Origin: Larsenimonas suaedae
Lineage (GTDB): Bacteria > Pseudomonadota > Gammaproteobacteria > Pseudomonadales > Halomonadaceae
Assembly: GCF_023712105.1 (NCBI RefSeq)
Contig: NZ_JAMLJI010000001.1
Span: 186,001 to 250,000 of the forward strand
Reading direction: 5' to 3'
Length of the DNA: 64,000 bases
Position 1 is the first letter of the stretch. Every line of letters starts with the position of its first letter. Shown piece after piece: positions 1 to 7,035 of this stretch. The notes under the pieces are model-generated. The model saw nothing but the letters and a program-made list of their open reading frames with translations. It was not told the origin of the DNA and ran no database searches. The translations under genes and the position numbers were made by a program.

Positions 1-45
1 CCGATTGACCGTGCGGACATCAGCGAGCGCCTGGCCATGAAGTAA
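1..45 (+). CDS. 3' end of an unidentified gene (last 14 codons)
   Basis: The window opens inside a reading frame on the plus strand that ends PIDRADISERLAMK and a TAA stop. A strong hairpin terminator follows about 20 bases later, which supports this being the true end of a gene. Fourteen residues are too few to identify the family, so no function is proposed. Confidence 0.55.
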   Translation, partial: PIDRADISERLAMK

Positions 46-348
46 TATGGCGAATGTTTCAGGCATGTACCAAAAAGGCCAGCTGAATAAGCTGGCCTTT
101 TTGGTACATGCGCAAAAAAAGAGGATCAGCAAAATTAAGTTCATAGGCTGTGTCTTTTTGTATACAACCGGCGTTTGCTGATGAAAAAGAATGAAGCGCC
201 AGTATAAAATTGTGCCGATGCGCCGGGTTGATACGCCAAAGTACTAGATTCGACTATTCTGCACAGCATCTACACAGGGATCACTCCAGGATGGAGCCAC
301 ATATTCGAACCAACACAGGGATATTCTCCGTCAGGAGGATCGTGATAG
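46..348. other. Intergenic region with terminator and possible promoter
   Basis: This stretch of about 300 bases has no gene. It holds the 20-bp inverted repeat at 64-110 and an AT-rich block around 120-210 with a TATAAA -10-like element at 203-208. No good -35 element lies at 16-18 bases upstream of it, so the promoter is only a suggestion. A Shine-Dalgarno sequence, CAGGAGG, at about 332-338 serves the gene starting at 349. Confidence 0.4.
64..110. terminator. Bidirectional hairpin terminator, 20-bp perfect stem
   Basis: Bases 64-83 and 91-110 are perfect reverse complements around a 7-base loop. Each arm carries five A or five T next to a GC-rich core (GGCCAGC/GCTGGCC). It lies just after the stop at 45. 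The T run is inside the stem, followed by GG, so it is not a textbook intrinsic terminator, but the stem is unusually long and perfect. Confidence 0.75.
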
Positions 349-1194
349 ATGCCTAATTATCGAATCGATGCGCGCAGTCAGTCTCTCGTTTCAAGACTTA
401 CAACGTTGTTGGCCAACAAGGGCGTTACGCCGACAAAACTTGCCGTCATCGGCTTTGTGGTCGGTCTTCTTGCCGTGCCTGCCCTGTGGGCGGGGCAGCT
501 CGAGCTGGCGGGTGTCGCCTTGTTGGCGCATCGTTTGATTGGCGCCCTGAGCCATTCACTTCCGCGTTTCGGCACCGCCTTCAGCTCGGCCGGCAAGTTC
601 ATCGATATGGTTTCAAGCGGTCTGACCTACGCCCTGTTCGGTGGCGCGATGGTGACCTGGGGGCTTACCGTATCCTCTGAAGCGGCCATGATGCTGTCGA
701 TCGGCGTTATCGCGCTTGTGTTGGCCGCACGTTCGTTCTCAAAGACGTCAGCGACCATTGACACTGCGCTCAAGCAGGCGCCGCATCATCGCATCAATCG
801 TGTGAGCGGTGTTCTCGGCCATCTGTCTCTGACGTCATTTCTGATTGCGCTTTGTTTGGTGCCGTCCCACGCGAATCTATTGAGCATCTCTGGCGGCAGC
901 CTCTGCCTGGTAACCGCGGCGCTTTATGTTGCCCTCGGATTTCAGAGCCTTCGTCGTGCCGAGAAAAAGTACGCGACTCCGTTCACGGCCGTTACGCCTC
1001 ACCAGGGTAGTTCTCATGCAAACGTGTTGACTGCTTCCAGCGGCTCAGCAGGCGCGGCAGCAGCGTCGACACCGAATAAGGTTGCCTCGTTGACGCGTAA
1101 ACGTGCAGAAAAGCTCGAAGCGGAGTCAGGTGTTGATCGTGAGGTTCGTCGCCAAACACCCGGGCAGGTGGTTGTTTTCCCGAGTCAGCGTTGA
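349..1194 (+). CDS. CDP-alcohol phosphatidyltransferase-like membrane protein, degenerate active site
   Basis: A 281-residue protein with several hydrophobic segments in residues 1-205 and a polar Ala/Ser-rich, then basic, C-terminal tail. The layout and the SLVSRLTTLLANKGVTPTKL start resemble small CDP-alcohol phosphatidyltransferases, which make phospholipid headgroups at the inner membrane. The family's signature (D-x2-D-G-x2-A-R ... G-x3-D-x3-D) is expected near residues 63-90. Here the matching stretch reads HRLIGALSHS ... GKFIDMVSSG, so the first Asp pair, the Gly-Ala-Arg part and the last Asp are missing and only GKFID remains. By family knowledge this should abolish metal-dependent transfer, so it may be a pseudoenzyme or a different membrane protein. 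The start is fixed by CAGGAGG 11 bases upstream, and a terminator follows the stop. The gene is intact with ordinary codon use. Confidence 0.6.
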   Translation: MPNYRIDARSQSLVSRLTTLLANKGVTPTKLAVIGFVVGLLAVPALWAGQLELAGVALLAHRLIGALSHSLPRFGTAFSSAGKFIDMVSSGLTYALFGGAMVTWGLTVSSEAAMMLSIGVIALVLAARSFSKTSATIDTALKQAPHHRINRVSGVLGHLSLTSFLIALCLVPSHANLLSISGGSLCLVTAALYVALGFQSLRRAEKKYATPFTAVTPHQGSSHANVLTASSGSAGAAAASTPNKVASLTRKRAEKLEAESGVDREVRRQTPGQVVVFPSQR

Positions 1195-1204
1195 TCGCTC
1201 ATAC

Positions 1205-1234
1205 AAAAAAAGCCCCATTCATGGGGCTTTTTTT
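1205..1234. terminator. Intrinsic terminator, bidirectional
   Basis: AAAAAAAGCCCCA and TGGGGCTTTTTTT flank a short loop, with a run of seven T on the plus strand and seven A (T on the minus strand) on the other side. It can end both the upstream plus-strand gene and the minus-strand phaR. Confidence 0.9.
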
Positions 1235-1302
1235 ATGTCTGCGCAGTGTGGCTTTTATATCTGCGCAGTACGGTTTTTATGGCCAGGATAGATCGGCTGC
1301 GG

Positions 1303-1824
1303 TCATTCATCGTCGTCACGGCGCTTGAATGGCGACGTCCAGAACGACTGCATCTGTTTCATGAACGCCTGTGATTGCCGCAGGTTGCTTTCCATCATGT
1401 CTTTCATGAACGGGGGCTGCATGCGTTGCATCGAGGCCCAGACCTGTTCGACGTTTTCCGGGCGATATGCGTTGACTCCTTGCTTGGCAAGCTGATTCTG
1501 AAACTCTCGAATGTAGCTGATCTGCTGTTCCAGGTACTGCCCCATGGGCGCCTGCATGGCGTGGCCGTAAAAACGAATCAGGGACTGCAGCATGTCGCTG
1601 TTGAACAGCGGCTCGCCGCCGGTGCTTTCTTCTTCGAGAATGATTTGAAGCAGGATGCTGCGGGTAATGTCGTCGTTGGTCTTGGCATCGACCACACAGA
1701 TATCTTCCTGCTCGAGAATCAGTGCCTTGACCTGGGCAAGCGTGATGTAAGCGCTGGCTTTGGTGTCGTAGAGCCGTCGGTTCTGATATTTCTTGATCAG
1801 CCGGGGGGAGGCGTGTTCGCTCAT
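1303..1824 (-). CDS. phaR: PHA synthesis regulator PhaR
   Basis: A 173-residue cytoplasmic regulator. The N-terminal half (LIKKYQNRRLYDTKASAYIT, residues 9-28) is the classic PHB/PHA accumulation regulator DNA-binding domain, and residues 65-105 (GGEPLFNSDMLQSLIRFYGH) match the following PHB_acc domain. In known PhaR proteins it represses phasin and its own gene and is released by binding polymer granules. It is the last gene of the minus-strand phaC-phaB-phaR group, 66 bases after phaB, but a hairpin terminator sits in that gap, so expression may be partly uncoupled. The start region lacks a strong ribosome-binding site. No phasin gene is visible nearby. Confidence 0.93.
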   Translation of the reverse strand: MSEHASPRLIKKYQNRRLYDTKASAYITLAQVKALILEQEDICVVDAKTNDDITRSILLQIILEEESTGGEPLFNSDMLQSLIRFYGHAMQAPMGQYLEQQISYIREFQNQLAKQGVNAYRPENVEQVWASMQRMQPPFMKDMMESNLRQSQAFMKQMQSFWTSPFKRRDDDE

Positions 1825-1840
1825 AGCGTGTCCATTGTGA

Positions 1841-1864
1841 AAAACCCGGCGCAGGCCGGGTTTT
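1841..1864 (-). terminator. Hairpin between phaB and phaR
   Basis: AAAACCCGGC and GCCGGGTTTT form a perfect 10-bp stem around GCAG. On the minus strand the right-hand run of A becomes a T tract. It lies 26 bases after the phaB stop and only 17 bases before the phaR start, so it may act as an intercistronic terminator or attenuator. Confidence 0.75.
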
Positions 1865-1890
1865 CTTATCGTTGGCGAATTTTTGCCAGA

Positions 1891-2634
1891 TTAACTCATG
1901 TGCAGCCCGCCGTTAAGCGAGAACTCGGCGCCGGTGGAGTAGGCGGATTCCTCGGATGCGAGCCAGCTGATAATTGAGGCAATCTCTTCGGGTTTGCCAA
2001 GGCGTTTGTTGGGGATGCCGGACTTGATCTTGTCGAGCACCTCTTCCTTGATGGCGGCGGTCATATCAGTCTCGATGTAACCCGGAGAGACGGTATTGAC
2101 CGTAATGCCTTTCGAAGCGACTTCCTGGGCTAGTGCCTTGGTGAAGCCATGGATGCCGGCCTTGGCCGCGGAGTAGTTGGTTTGTCCGAACTGCCCCTTC
2201 TGGCCGTTGACCGAGGCGATATTGATGATGCGGCCCCATTGGCTTTCAAGCATGTCATCGATCACCTGTTTGGTGGTATTGAAAAGCCCCGTCAGGTTGG
2301 TGTTGATGACAGCGTTCCAGTCTTCGGGCGACATTTTCTTGAACACTGCGTCACGCGTGATGCCGGCGTTGTTGACCAGAATACTGATGGGGCCGATTGA
2401 TTCGCGAACCTTGAGGAAGCTCTCCCGCGCCGACTCCCAATCGTTGATGTTGCCTTCGCTGACGTCGAATTCGAAGCCTTGTTCTTTCTGGTCGGCAAGC
2501 CATTTATCCTTGCGGGCCGAATTCACGCTGCACCCCACCACAACTCTATAGCCATCGCTATACAGTCGTTGACTGATGGCTGTTCCGATGCCGCCCATAC
2601 CGCCGGTGACGAACGCGATGCGTTTATCAGACAT
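1891..2634 (-). CDS. phaB: Acetoacetyl-CoA reductase (NADPH), PHA synthesis
   Basis: A 247-residue short-chain dehydrogenase. It reduces acetoacetyl-CoA to (R)-3-hydroxybutyryl-CoA, the monomer for PhaC. Visible features are the TGGMGGIG nucleotide-binding motif near the N terminus, NNAG, and the catalytic Ser-Tyr-Lys set (INIASVNGQKGQFGQTNYSAAK). It resembles PhaB more than FabG in motifs such as FFNTT-like NTNLTGLFNTTKQV and the ending GLHMS. The start at 2634 is chosen because AAGGAGAG lies 7-8 bases upstream; an in-frame ATG ten codons earlier has no such site. It sits 71 bases after phaC, and no phaA thiolase gene accompanies it. Confidence 0.93.
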   Translation of the reverse strand: MSDKRIAFVTGGMGGIGTAISQRLYSDGYRVVVGCSVNSARKDKWLADQKEQGFEFDVSEGNINDWESARESFLKVRESIGPISILVNNAGITRDAVFKKMSPEDWNAVINTNLTGLFNTTKQVIDDMLESQWGRIINIASVNGQKGQFGQTNYSAAKAGIHGFTKALAQEVASKGITVNTVSPGYIETDMTAAIKEEVLDKIKSGIPNKRLGKPEEIASIISWLASEESAYSTGAEFSLNGGLHMS

Positions 2635-2705
2635 GACACTTCTCTCCTTTAATGGGTGTTTCATGGCCTCTCAAACTCGAAAGGCGTCGTTTTTGTGGTA
2701 CCCCG

Positions 2706-4457
2706 TTACGCCGCAGTTTTGACGTAGCGCCCCGGCGCTTTTTCAATCGGCGTGTAGGTTGCATTGCCCGGTGTCTTGAACCGTGCTTTTCGAGGACCGC
2801 CGAATTGATCCAGCCAATTGGCCCAGTCGGTCCACCAACTGCCTGGGTGCTCTGTTGCGTCATCAATCCACGCGTCCGGCGCGTCCGACAGATCATCACT
2901 TTGACCCAGCCAATGGCAGCGCTTGTTCTTGATGGGTGGATTGATCACACCGGCGATGTGACCGGAGGCCCCCAGTACGAACCGCTTGTTGCCGCCAAGT
3001 ACGCATGCGCTTCGATATACGCTTTGCCAGGGAACAATGTGATCGCTTTTCGAGGCGTACAGATAGGCCGGTACTTCGAGTGCGCTGAGATCAAGCGCAT
3101 GATCGCAGACGGTGACTGCGCCCGGTGTTTTCAAGTCGTTTTGCAGGTAAGTGTGGCGCAGGTACCAGGCAAACATTGGCCCTGGCAGGTTGGCGCCATC
3201 GCTGTTCCAGTAAAGAAGATCGAAGGGGGGCGGCGTATCGCCTTTCAGGTAATTGCCCACCACATAATTCCACACCAGATCCTTCGGACGAAGAAACGAG
3301 AAGGCATTGGCCAGCTCATGGGCCTTGAGCACCCGTGGAGGAAGGCCGCCGTGGCCGCCGATGGTCTTTTCCCGATACCGCACTGCGTTCTCATCGATAA
3401 AGACATCGAGCATGCCGGTATCGGTGTAATCGAGCATCGACGTCAGCAGCGTCAGGCTCTTTGCAGGCGTTTCACCGCGTGACTTGAATACGGAGAGCGC
3501 GCATGAGAGCAGGGTGCCGCCCACGCAGAATCCGAGCGTATTGACCTGCTTTTGCCGTGTGATGTCCTGCATGACCCGAATGGCTGTCATGACGCCGCTG
3601 TCGACGTAATCGTCCCAGGTCGAGTGGGCCAACGTGTCATCTATATTTCGCCAGGAAATCAGAAAAACGTTGTGGCCCTGGTCGAGTGCGAATCGAACCA
3701 GCGAGTTCTTGGGCTGCAGATCGAGAATGTAGAACTTGTTAATGCAGGGCGGCACGATCAGAAGGGGTGTTTCGTGCACTTTATCGGTGGTTGGATAGTA
3801 TTGAATCAGCTGAATCAGCTCATTTTCGAAAATGACCTCACCCGGGGTCTGCGCCACGTCGCGACCGACCTCGAAGGCGCCTTCGTTGGTTTGCGAAATG
3901 CGACCCTTGGCAAAGTCGGACCAGAAATTTTCGATCCCGCGACGAAGGCTCTCTCCACCGGTTGCTTCCAGACGCGAAAGCGCTTCAGGGTTGGTGTTCA
4001 AGAAATTGTTCGGAGCACTGGCCGCGACCCACTGTTCAATGCAAAAGCGCACCCGAGCGCAGGTTTTGCGATCGCCTTCGAGCGCTTCGGCGAGATTTAG
4101 AAGAAAGCGCGTGTTCAAAAGATAAAGGGCGGCGATCGAGCCGTACACCGGATGTCGCCAGGCTTCGGCGGTAAACCGGGGATCATCGAGTTGTGGCGTC
4201 TGCGCCATCAGCATCTGCTGCCACAGCTGAGTAACTTCGAGGCTGTACTGACTGCTTAACGCAAAAAGGGTTTCCGGAGGGATTTTCGGAAAACGCTCGG
4301 CGTCGAGCGTTTGCTGCTGAAAGGTGCTCATGCCCGGCAGGTTGGCCAGCCATTGTTCGACCGTTTCCGTATTGAACATGGGAATATTGAGCCCTTCGAA
4401 CATGGGCGCACCGAACGGATTGAGAAACGGAGAGAAAGGAGACTGACTGGTAAACAT
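2706..4457 (-). CDS. phaC: Class I poly(R)-hydroxyalkanoate synthase
   Basis: The enzyme polymerises hydroxyacyl-CoA into PHA at the granule surface. The 583-residue length fits class I synthases. An N-terminal PhaC domain leads into an alpha/beta hydrolase with the lipase-like box GFCVGG carrying the catalytic Cys, and later the Asp (SDHIVPWQ) and His (GASGHIAGVINPP) of the triad. The start is ambiguous. An ATG at 4457 has only a weak ribosome-binding site (CGAG), while a TTG at 4511, 18 codons upstream, has AAGGAT spaced by six bases. The extra residues look atypical, so I use 4457, but 4511 is possible. A promoter-like pair at 4530-4557 precedes both. It is first in the phaC-phaB-phaR group. 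Confidence 0.95.
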   Translation of the reverse strand: MFTSQSPFSPFLNPFGAPMFEGLNIPMFNTETVEQWLANLPGMSTFQQQTLDAERFPKIPPETLFALSSQYSLEVTQLWQQMLMAQTPQLDDPRFTAEAWRHPVYGSIAALYLLNTRFLLNLAEALEGDRKTCARVRFCIEQWVAASAPNNFLNTNPEALSRLEATGGESLRRGIENFWSDFAKGRISQTNEGAFEVGRDVAQTPGEVIFENELIQLIQYYPTTDKVHETPLLIVPPCINKFYILDLQPKNSLVRFALDQGHNVFLISWRNIDDTLAHSTWDDYVDSGVMTAIRVMQDITRQKQVNTLGFCVGGTLLSCALSVFKSRGETPAKSLTLLTSMLDYTDTGMLDVFIDENAVRYREKTIGGHGGLPPRVLKAHELANAFSFLRPKDLVWNYVVGNYLKGDTPPPFDLLYWNSDGANLPGPMFAWYLRHTYLQNDLKTPGAVTVCDHALDLSALEVPAYLYASKSDHIVPWQSVYRSACVLGGNKRFVLGASGHIAGVINPPIKNKRCHWLGQSDDLSDAPDAWIDDATEHPGSWWTDWANWLDQFGGPRKARFKTPGNATYTPIEKAPGRYVKTAA

Positions 4458-4529
4458 GTTGAGCGACTCGTGATGGAGGCAGGGCCGTCGAAACGGGCAG
4501 GTCAGCGTCAATAAGTAATCCTTGAATCG

Positions 4530-4557
4530 AGTTTAGTTTTTCCGCGGGGGGGTGCAA
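4530..4557 (-). promoter_or_regulatory. Candidate sigma70 promoter for phaC
   Basis: On the minus strand TTGCAC (4557-4552) and TAAACT (4535-4530) are separated by 16 bases. A transcript would begin near 4523, giving a leader of about 65 bases to the ATG at 4457 or about 12 bases to the TTG at 4511. Confidence 0.45.
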
Positions 4558-4621
4558 GGCGAAAATCAAAATTCATGCATGTAAGATACAGGGCGGTCTA
4601 CAGGCGGCGTTGATCCATAAA

Positions 4622-4645
4622 AAAAGCGCTCATGAGAGCGCTTTT
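4622..4645 (-). terminator. Intrinsic terminator of the acyltransferase gene
   Basis: AAAAGCGCTC and GAGCGCTTTT form a 10-bp stem around ATGA. Seven A on the plus strand at the left edge give a T tract for minus-strand transcripts. It lies about 60 bases past the stop at 4704. Confidence 0.85.
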
Positions 4646-4703
4646 AAGGATAGGTTTAGACAGGGGCGACCGAATTTATTGCCGTTACCTGGAATCGTTG
4701 AGG

Positions 4704-5855
4704 CTAGAGGCGGCCGTGCTTGTTAAGAACGGGATTTGCGTACTGGCAGAGCCACCAGGGGCGAAGCTCGGCAGGGACCTCTGCAAGGCGTGCATTGAAC
4801 GTGGCGCGATCGGCGTCCGTGATCGATGTCGTATCGATCAGTTCCGGTGCCTGACCGCTGGCTTCGAGTGCCAGATAATGCGACGGAAACAGGGTGTAGT
4901 TATCAAGCACCTGTGCGTCGATATGGTCGGCGATGTCGACAGTTTCGTCGTTGAGCACGATCGGCGTGCCAAACACCAGCTTGACGCGCCCCTTGTAGCC
5001 GGAGATGCCGGAGGCGATGGAGAGAATGTCCTCGTACGGCTTCTTCTCGTAACTCTGGCCGTCATCGACCGCCTTGAGCTCGCGCGCCTTTTGCACGTCG
5101 CAGGGATCAAACTCGTAACTGATCGAGACGGGAACAATGCGCAGCTCGTTAATGGCGCCAGCAAGGCTCAAGCCCTTGTCTCCCTGTCGGGCCGCCATGC
5201 TGAGCATCTTGATGATGGCGTTATCCGTGCGGTCGACGCCATTCTTGGCGCGCCCCTCACGCTGAGCCAGCCACACCGAGTGGTTGTCGCGAGTGATCGA
5301 ATGGCGAATGTAGCCCGACAGCATCTGATAGGCGGCGAGCATCGCCCGCTTGCCCTTGGCCGAGCGAGGCACCACGAAACTCTTGTTCAGGCGCATCAGA
5401 TCGGTCACATAAGGCTTTTGAAGCAGGTTGTCGCCGATGGCGATGCGTACCGTGTTGCGCCCCTGAAGGTAGAGGGCGTAGTTGACGAACGCCGGGTCAA
5501 GCGCAATGTCGCGATGGTTGCCAAAAAACAGATAGGCGGTATCGCCTTCCAACGCGTCAAGCCCCTCTACCACGAACTCATCGACGCTTCGTTCGAGCAT
5601 CTGGTTCATGTAGTAGGCAATGTGCTGCTGAAAGCCCTGGACGCTTTCGACGCCACGCATCTTCCGCTTGAGCCCGAAGCTCACCAGCCGTCTGGCAAGC
5701 CCAGGCATGCGCTTTGAAAGCCGTGGCATGCGGTAGCGGGTAATTGTGTCGAGAAACTCGTCACACTCGGCCAGACGCGTAAGTACCGGCGCTACTTCAT
5801 CGTCGTGATAGGGGCGAATCTTGGCGTAGGGATCGTCGGCGTTATCGGTGGTCAT
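4704..5855 (-). CDS. PlsC/PlsB-superfamily glycerophospholipid acyltransferase
   Basis: A 383-residue member of the lysophospholipid acyltransferase superfamily. It carries the acyl-transfer motif FFGNHRDIALDP around residues 130-141, followed by a conserved basic block (FVVPRSAKGKRAM) and a WLAQREGRAKNG segment matching the substrate-binding EGxR motif. Such enzymes acylate glycerol-3-phosphate or lysophosphatidate at the inner membrane; the exact acceptor cannot be read from the sequence. The start at 5855 overlaps the rdgC stop as ATGA, implying translational coupling. A GTG at 5894 would extend the protein by 13 residues into rdgC and is less likely. Confidence 0.8.
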   Translation of the reverse strand: MTTDNADDPYAKIRPYHDDEVAPVLTRLAECDEFLDTITRYRMPRLSKRMPGLARRLVSFGLKRKMRGVESVQGFQQHIAYYMNQMLERSVDEFVVEGLDALEGDTAYLFFGNHRDIALDPAFVNYALYLQGRNTVRIAIGDNLLQKPYVTDLMRLNKSFVVPRSAKGKRAMLAAYQMLSGYIRHSITRDNHSVWLAQREGRAKNGVDRTDNAIIKMLSMAARQGDKGLSLAGAINELRIVPVSISYEFDPCDVQKARELKAVDDGQSYEKKPYEDILSIASGISGYKGRVKLVFGTPIVLNDETVDIADHIDAQVLDNYTLFPSHYLALEASGQAPELIDTTSITDADRATFNARLAEVPAELRPWWLCQYANPVLNKHGRL

Positions 5856-6781
5856 GGCTCGGATGTAGTGAACTGGGTTTCGCCGCCGAGCCACTCGATC
5901 AGCTGGCTCAAGGTGGCCGACAGGGTATGCGCCATCAGCGAGAATTCGGTATCGAGCTTGAGGAGCGGGTCCTCGTCGGAGAGCGATTCATCGGCCTCCT
6001 CGGTCAGAGCGTCGTCGAATCGAATCGATTTGATGGCGAGGTCTTCATGAAGGGTAAAGCGCATCTGGCCGTCAGCAATCAGGCCCAGCTGACTTACGCG
6101 CCGACCGGCTGACAGCGCCGCCTGAATCTCATCGCATTCAAGATCCACCTGGCGGCCTCGCAGCACGCCTTCCTCTTCATTGGCCGCGCGCAGCTCGATT
6201 TGATCACCCAGCAGCAGGGTGTCCGGTCGGGTGGTCGGGTCATTCAGCCAACCGGTCATGGTCCGGCCTGGTGGAACGGCGATCGAAATCGGTGCGACCT
6301 TGAGTGAGCCAAGGCTTTGACGAAGCAGATCAAGCGCTTCTTCGGCGCGTTTCTGACTGGCGCAGTGCACCCCGATCAAGCGGTTGCGCGTATCCCACCA
6401 GATATCGACGCGGGTCGAGCGCGTGAAGGCCTGAGGCAGGAGTTCCTCGGTCAGCTTTTCCTTGAGCGCCTGCTTGTCGCGGCGAGTGACCGGAAAACCC
6501 TGCTCGGCTTCCTGCTCGAGACAGCGCTCCTCGAGCACTTCCTTGATCACCGCACTCGGCAGCAGCCGTTCCTGACAGCCCATGGTCAGCAGCCGATGGC
6601 CTTCGATGTCGCGCACCAGACTCTGGTCGAGTCGCCCGCCCGGTGACTGCCAGCCCACGCGTTTGGCTTCGAACGGGCCGACCGGCCTGAACGCCTGCGT
6701 CGACAGTGCGTCGTCGAGCGATTCGAGGTCGATAACCTGTTCGTCATGAAGACGGTAGAGATGTAAATGCTTGAACCACAT
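5852..6781 (-). CDS. rdgC: Recombination-associated protein RdgC
   Basis: A 309-residue protein beginning MWFKHLHLYRL, typical of RdgC, a ring-shaped dimer that coats DNA and limits RecA activity. The family pattern AFRPVGPFEAKRVGWQSPGG appears near residues 30-50, and LLPSAVIKEVLEERCLEQE, matching the conserved LPSSVVRDELDEKV-type segment, follows. The start at 6781 is supported by AAGGAAGG 5-6 bases upstream; an open frame extends 57 codons further but is not conserved-looking. It is translationally coupled to the acyltransferase downstream. Confidence 0.92.
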   Translation of the reverse strand: MWFKHLHLYRLHDEQVIDLESLDDALSTQAFRPVGPFEAKRVGWQSPGGRLDQSLVRDIEGHRLLTMGCQERLLPSAVIKEVLEERCLEQEAEQGFPVTRRDKQALKEKLTEELLPQAFTRSTRVDIWWDTRNRLIGVHCASQKRAEEALDLLRQSLGSLKVAPISIAVPPGRTMTGWLNDPTTRPDTLLLGDQIELRAANEEEGVLRGRQVDLECDEIQAALSAGRRVSQLGLIADGQMRFTLHEDLAIKSIRFDDALTEEADESLSDEDPLLKLDTEFSLMAHTLSATLSQLIEWLGGETQFTTSEP

Positions 6782-6893
6782 GATGACCTTCCTTTGAGAG
6801 CGCCACATTATGTCGAAGGAAGGGCCGCTCGGCCAGTGCCGTCTGATTTCATGTCGGGATAACGGCTGGGCATGCCGCGTCAGGGATCGACTA

Positions 6894-6902
6894 TGGTACA
6901 CT
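6894..6902 (+). promoter_or_regulatory. Possible extended -10 element for gyrA
   Basis: TGGTACACT at 6894-6902 fits an extended -10 element (TG-N-TACACT) about 135 bases before gyrA. No clear -35 hexamer is visible, so the call rests on this element alone. Confidence 0.3.
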
Positions 6903-7035
6903 CCGGCCTGATTTATTAACCGTCTTGGGTGTCGGTAGACGATGAGTCGCACCGCTTACGTACTTCGGTAATTCGACGTGCCGGGATGCGTGGCCTGTCT
7001 ATCTGCCGGACGCTGTTTAAAGGATTCGACGACCC

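Noticed and set aside
398-404. Ter-like core GTTGTAA (minus strand) inside the CDP-alcohol phosphatidyltransferase gene
   Set aside because: The base after GTTGTAA is G instead of the conserved C, flanks do not fit the Ter consensus, and it is inside a coding gene far from tus.
1891-2634. Calling phaB a second FabG
   Set aside because: It sits between phaC and phaR and has PhaB-type motifs and ending; the real fabG is at 61913 in the fatty-acid cluster.
4632-5717. A 361-codon open frame opposite the acyltransferase gene
   Set aside because: The minus strand encodes a conserved acyltransferase with motifs; the plus frame has none.
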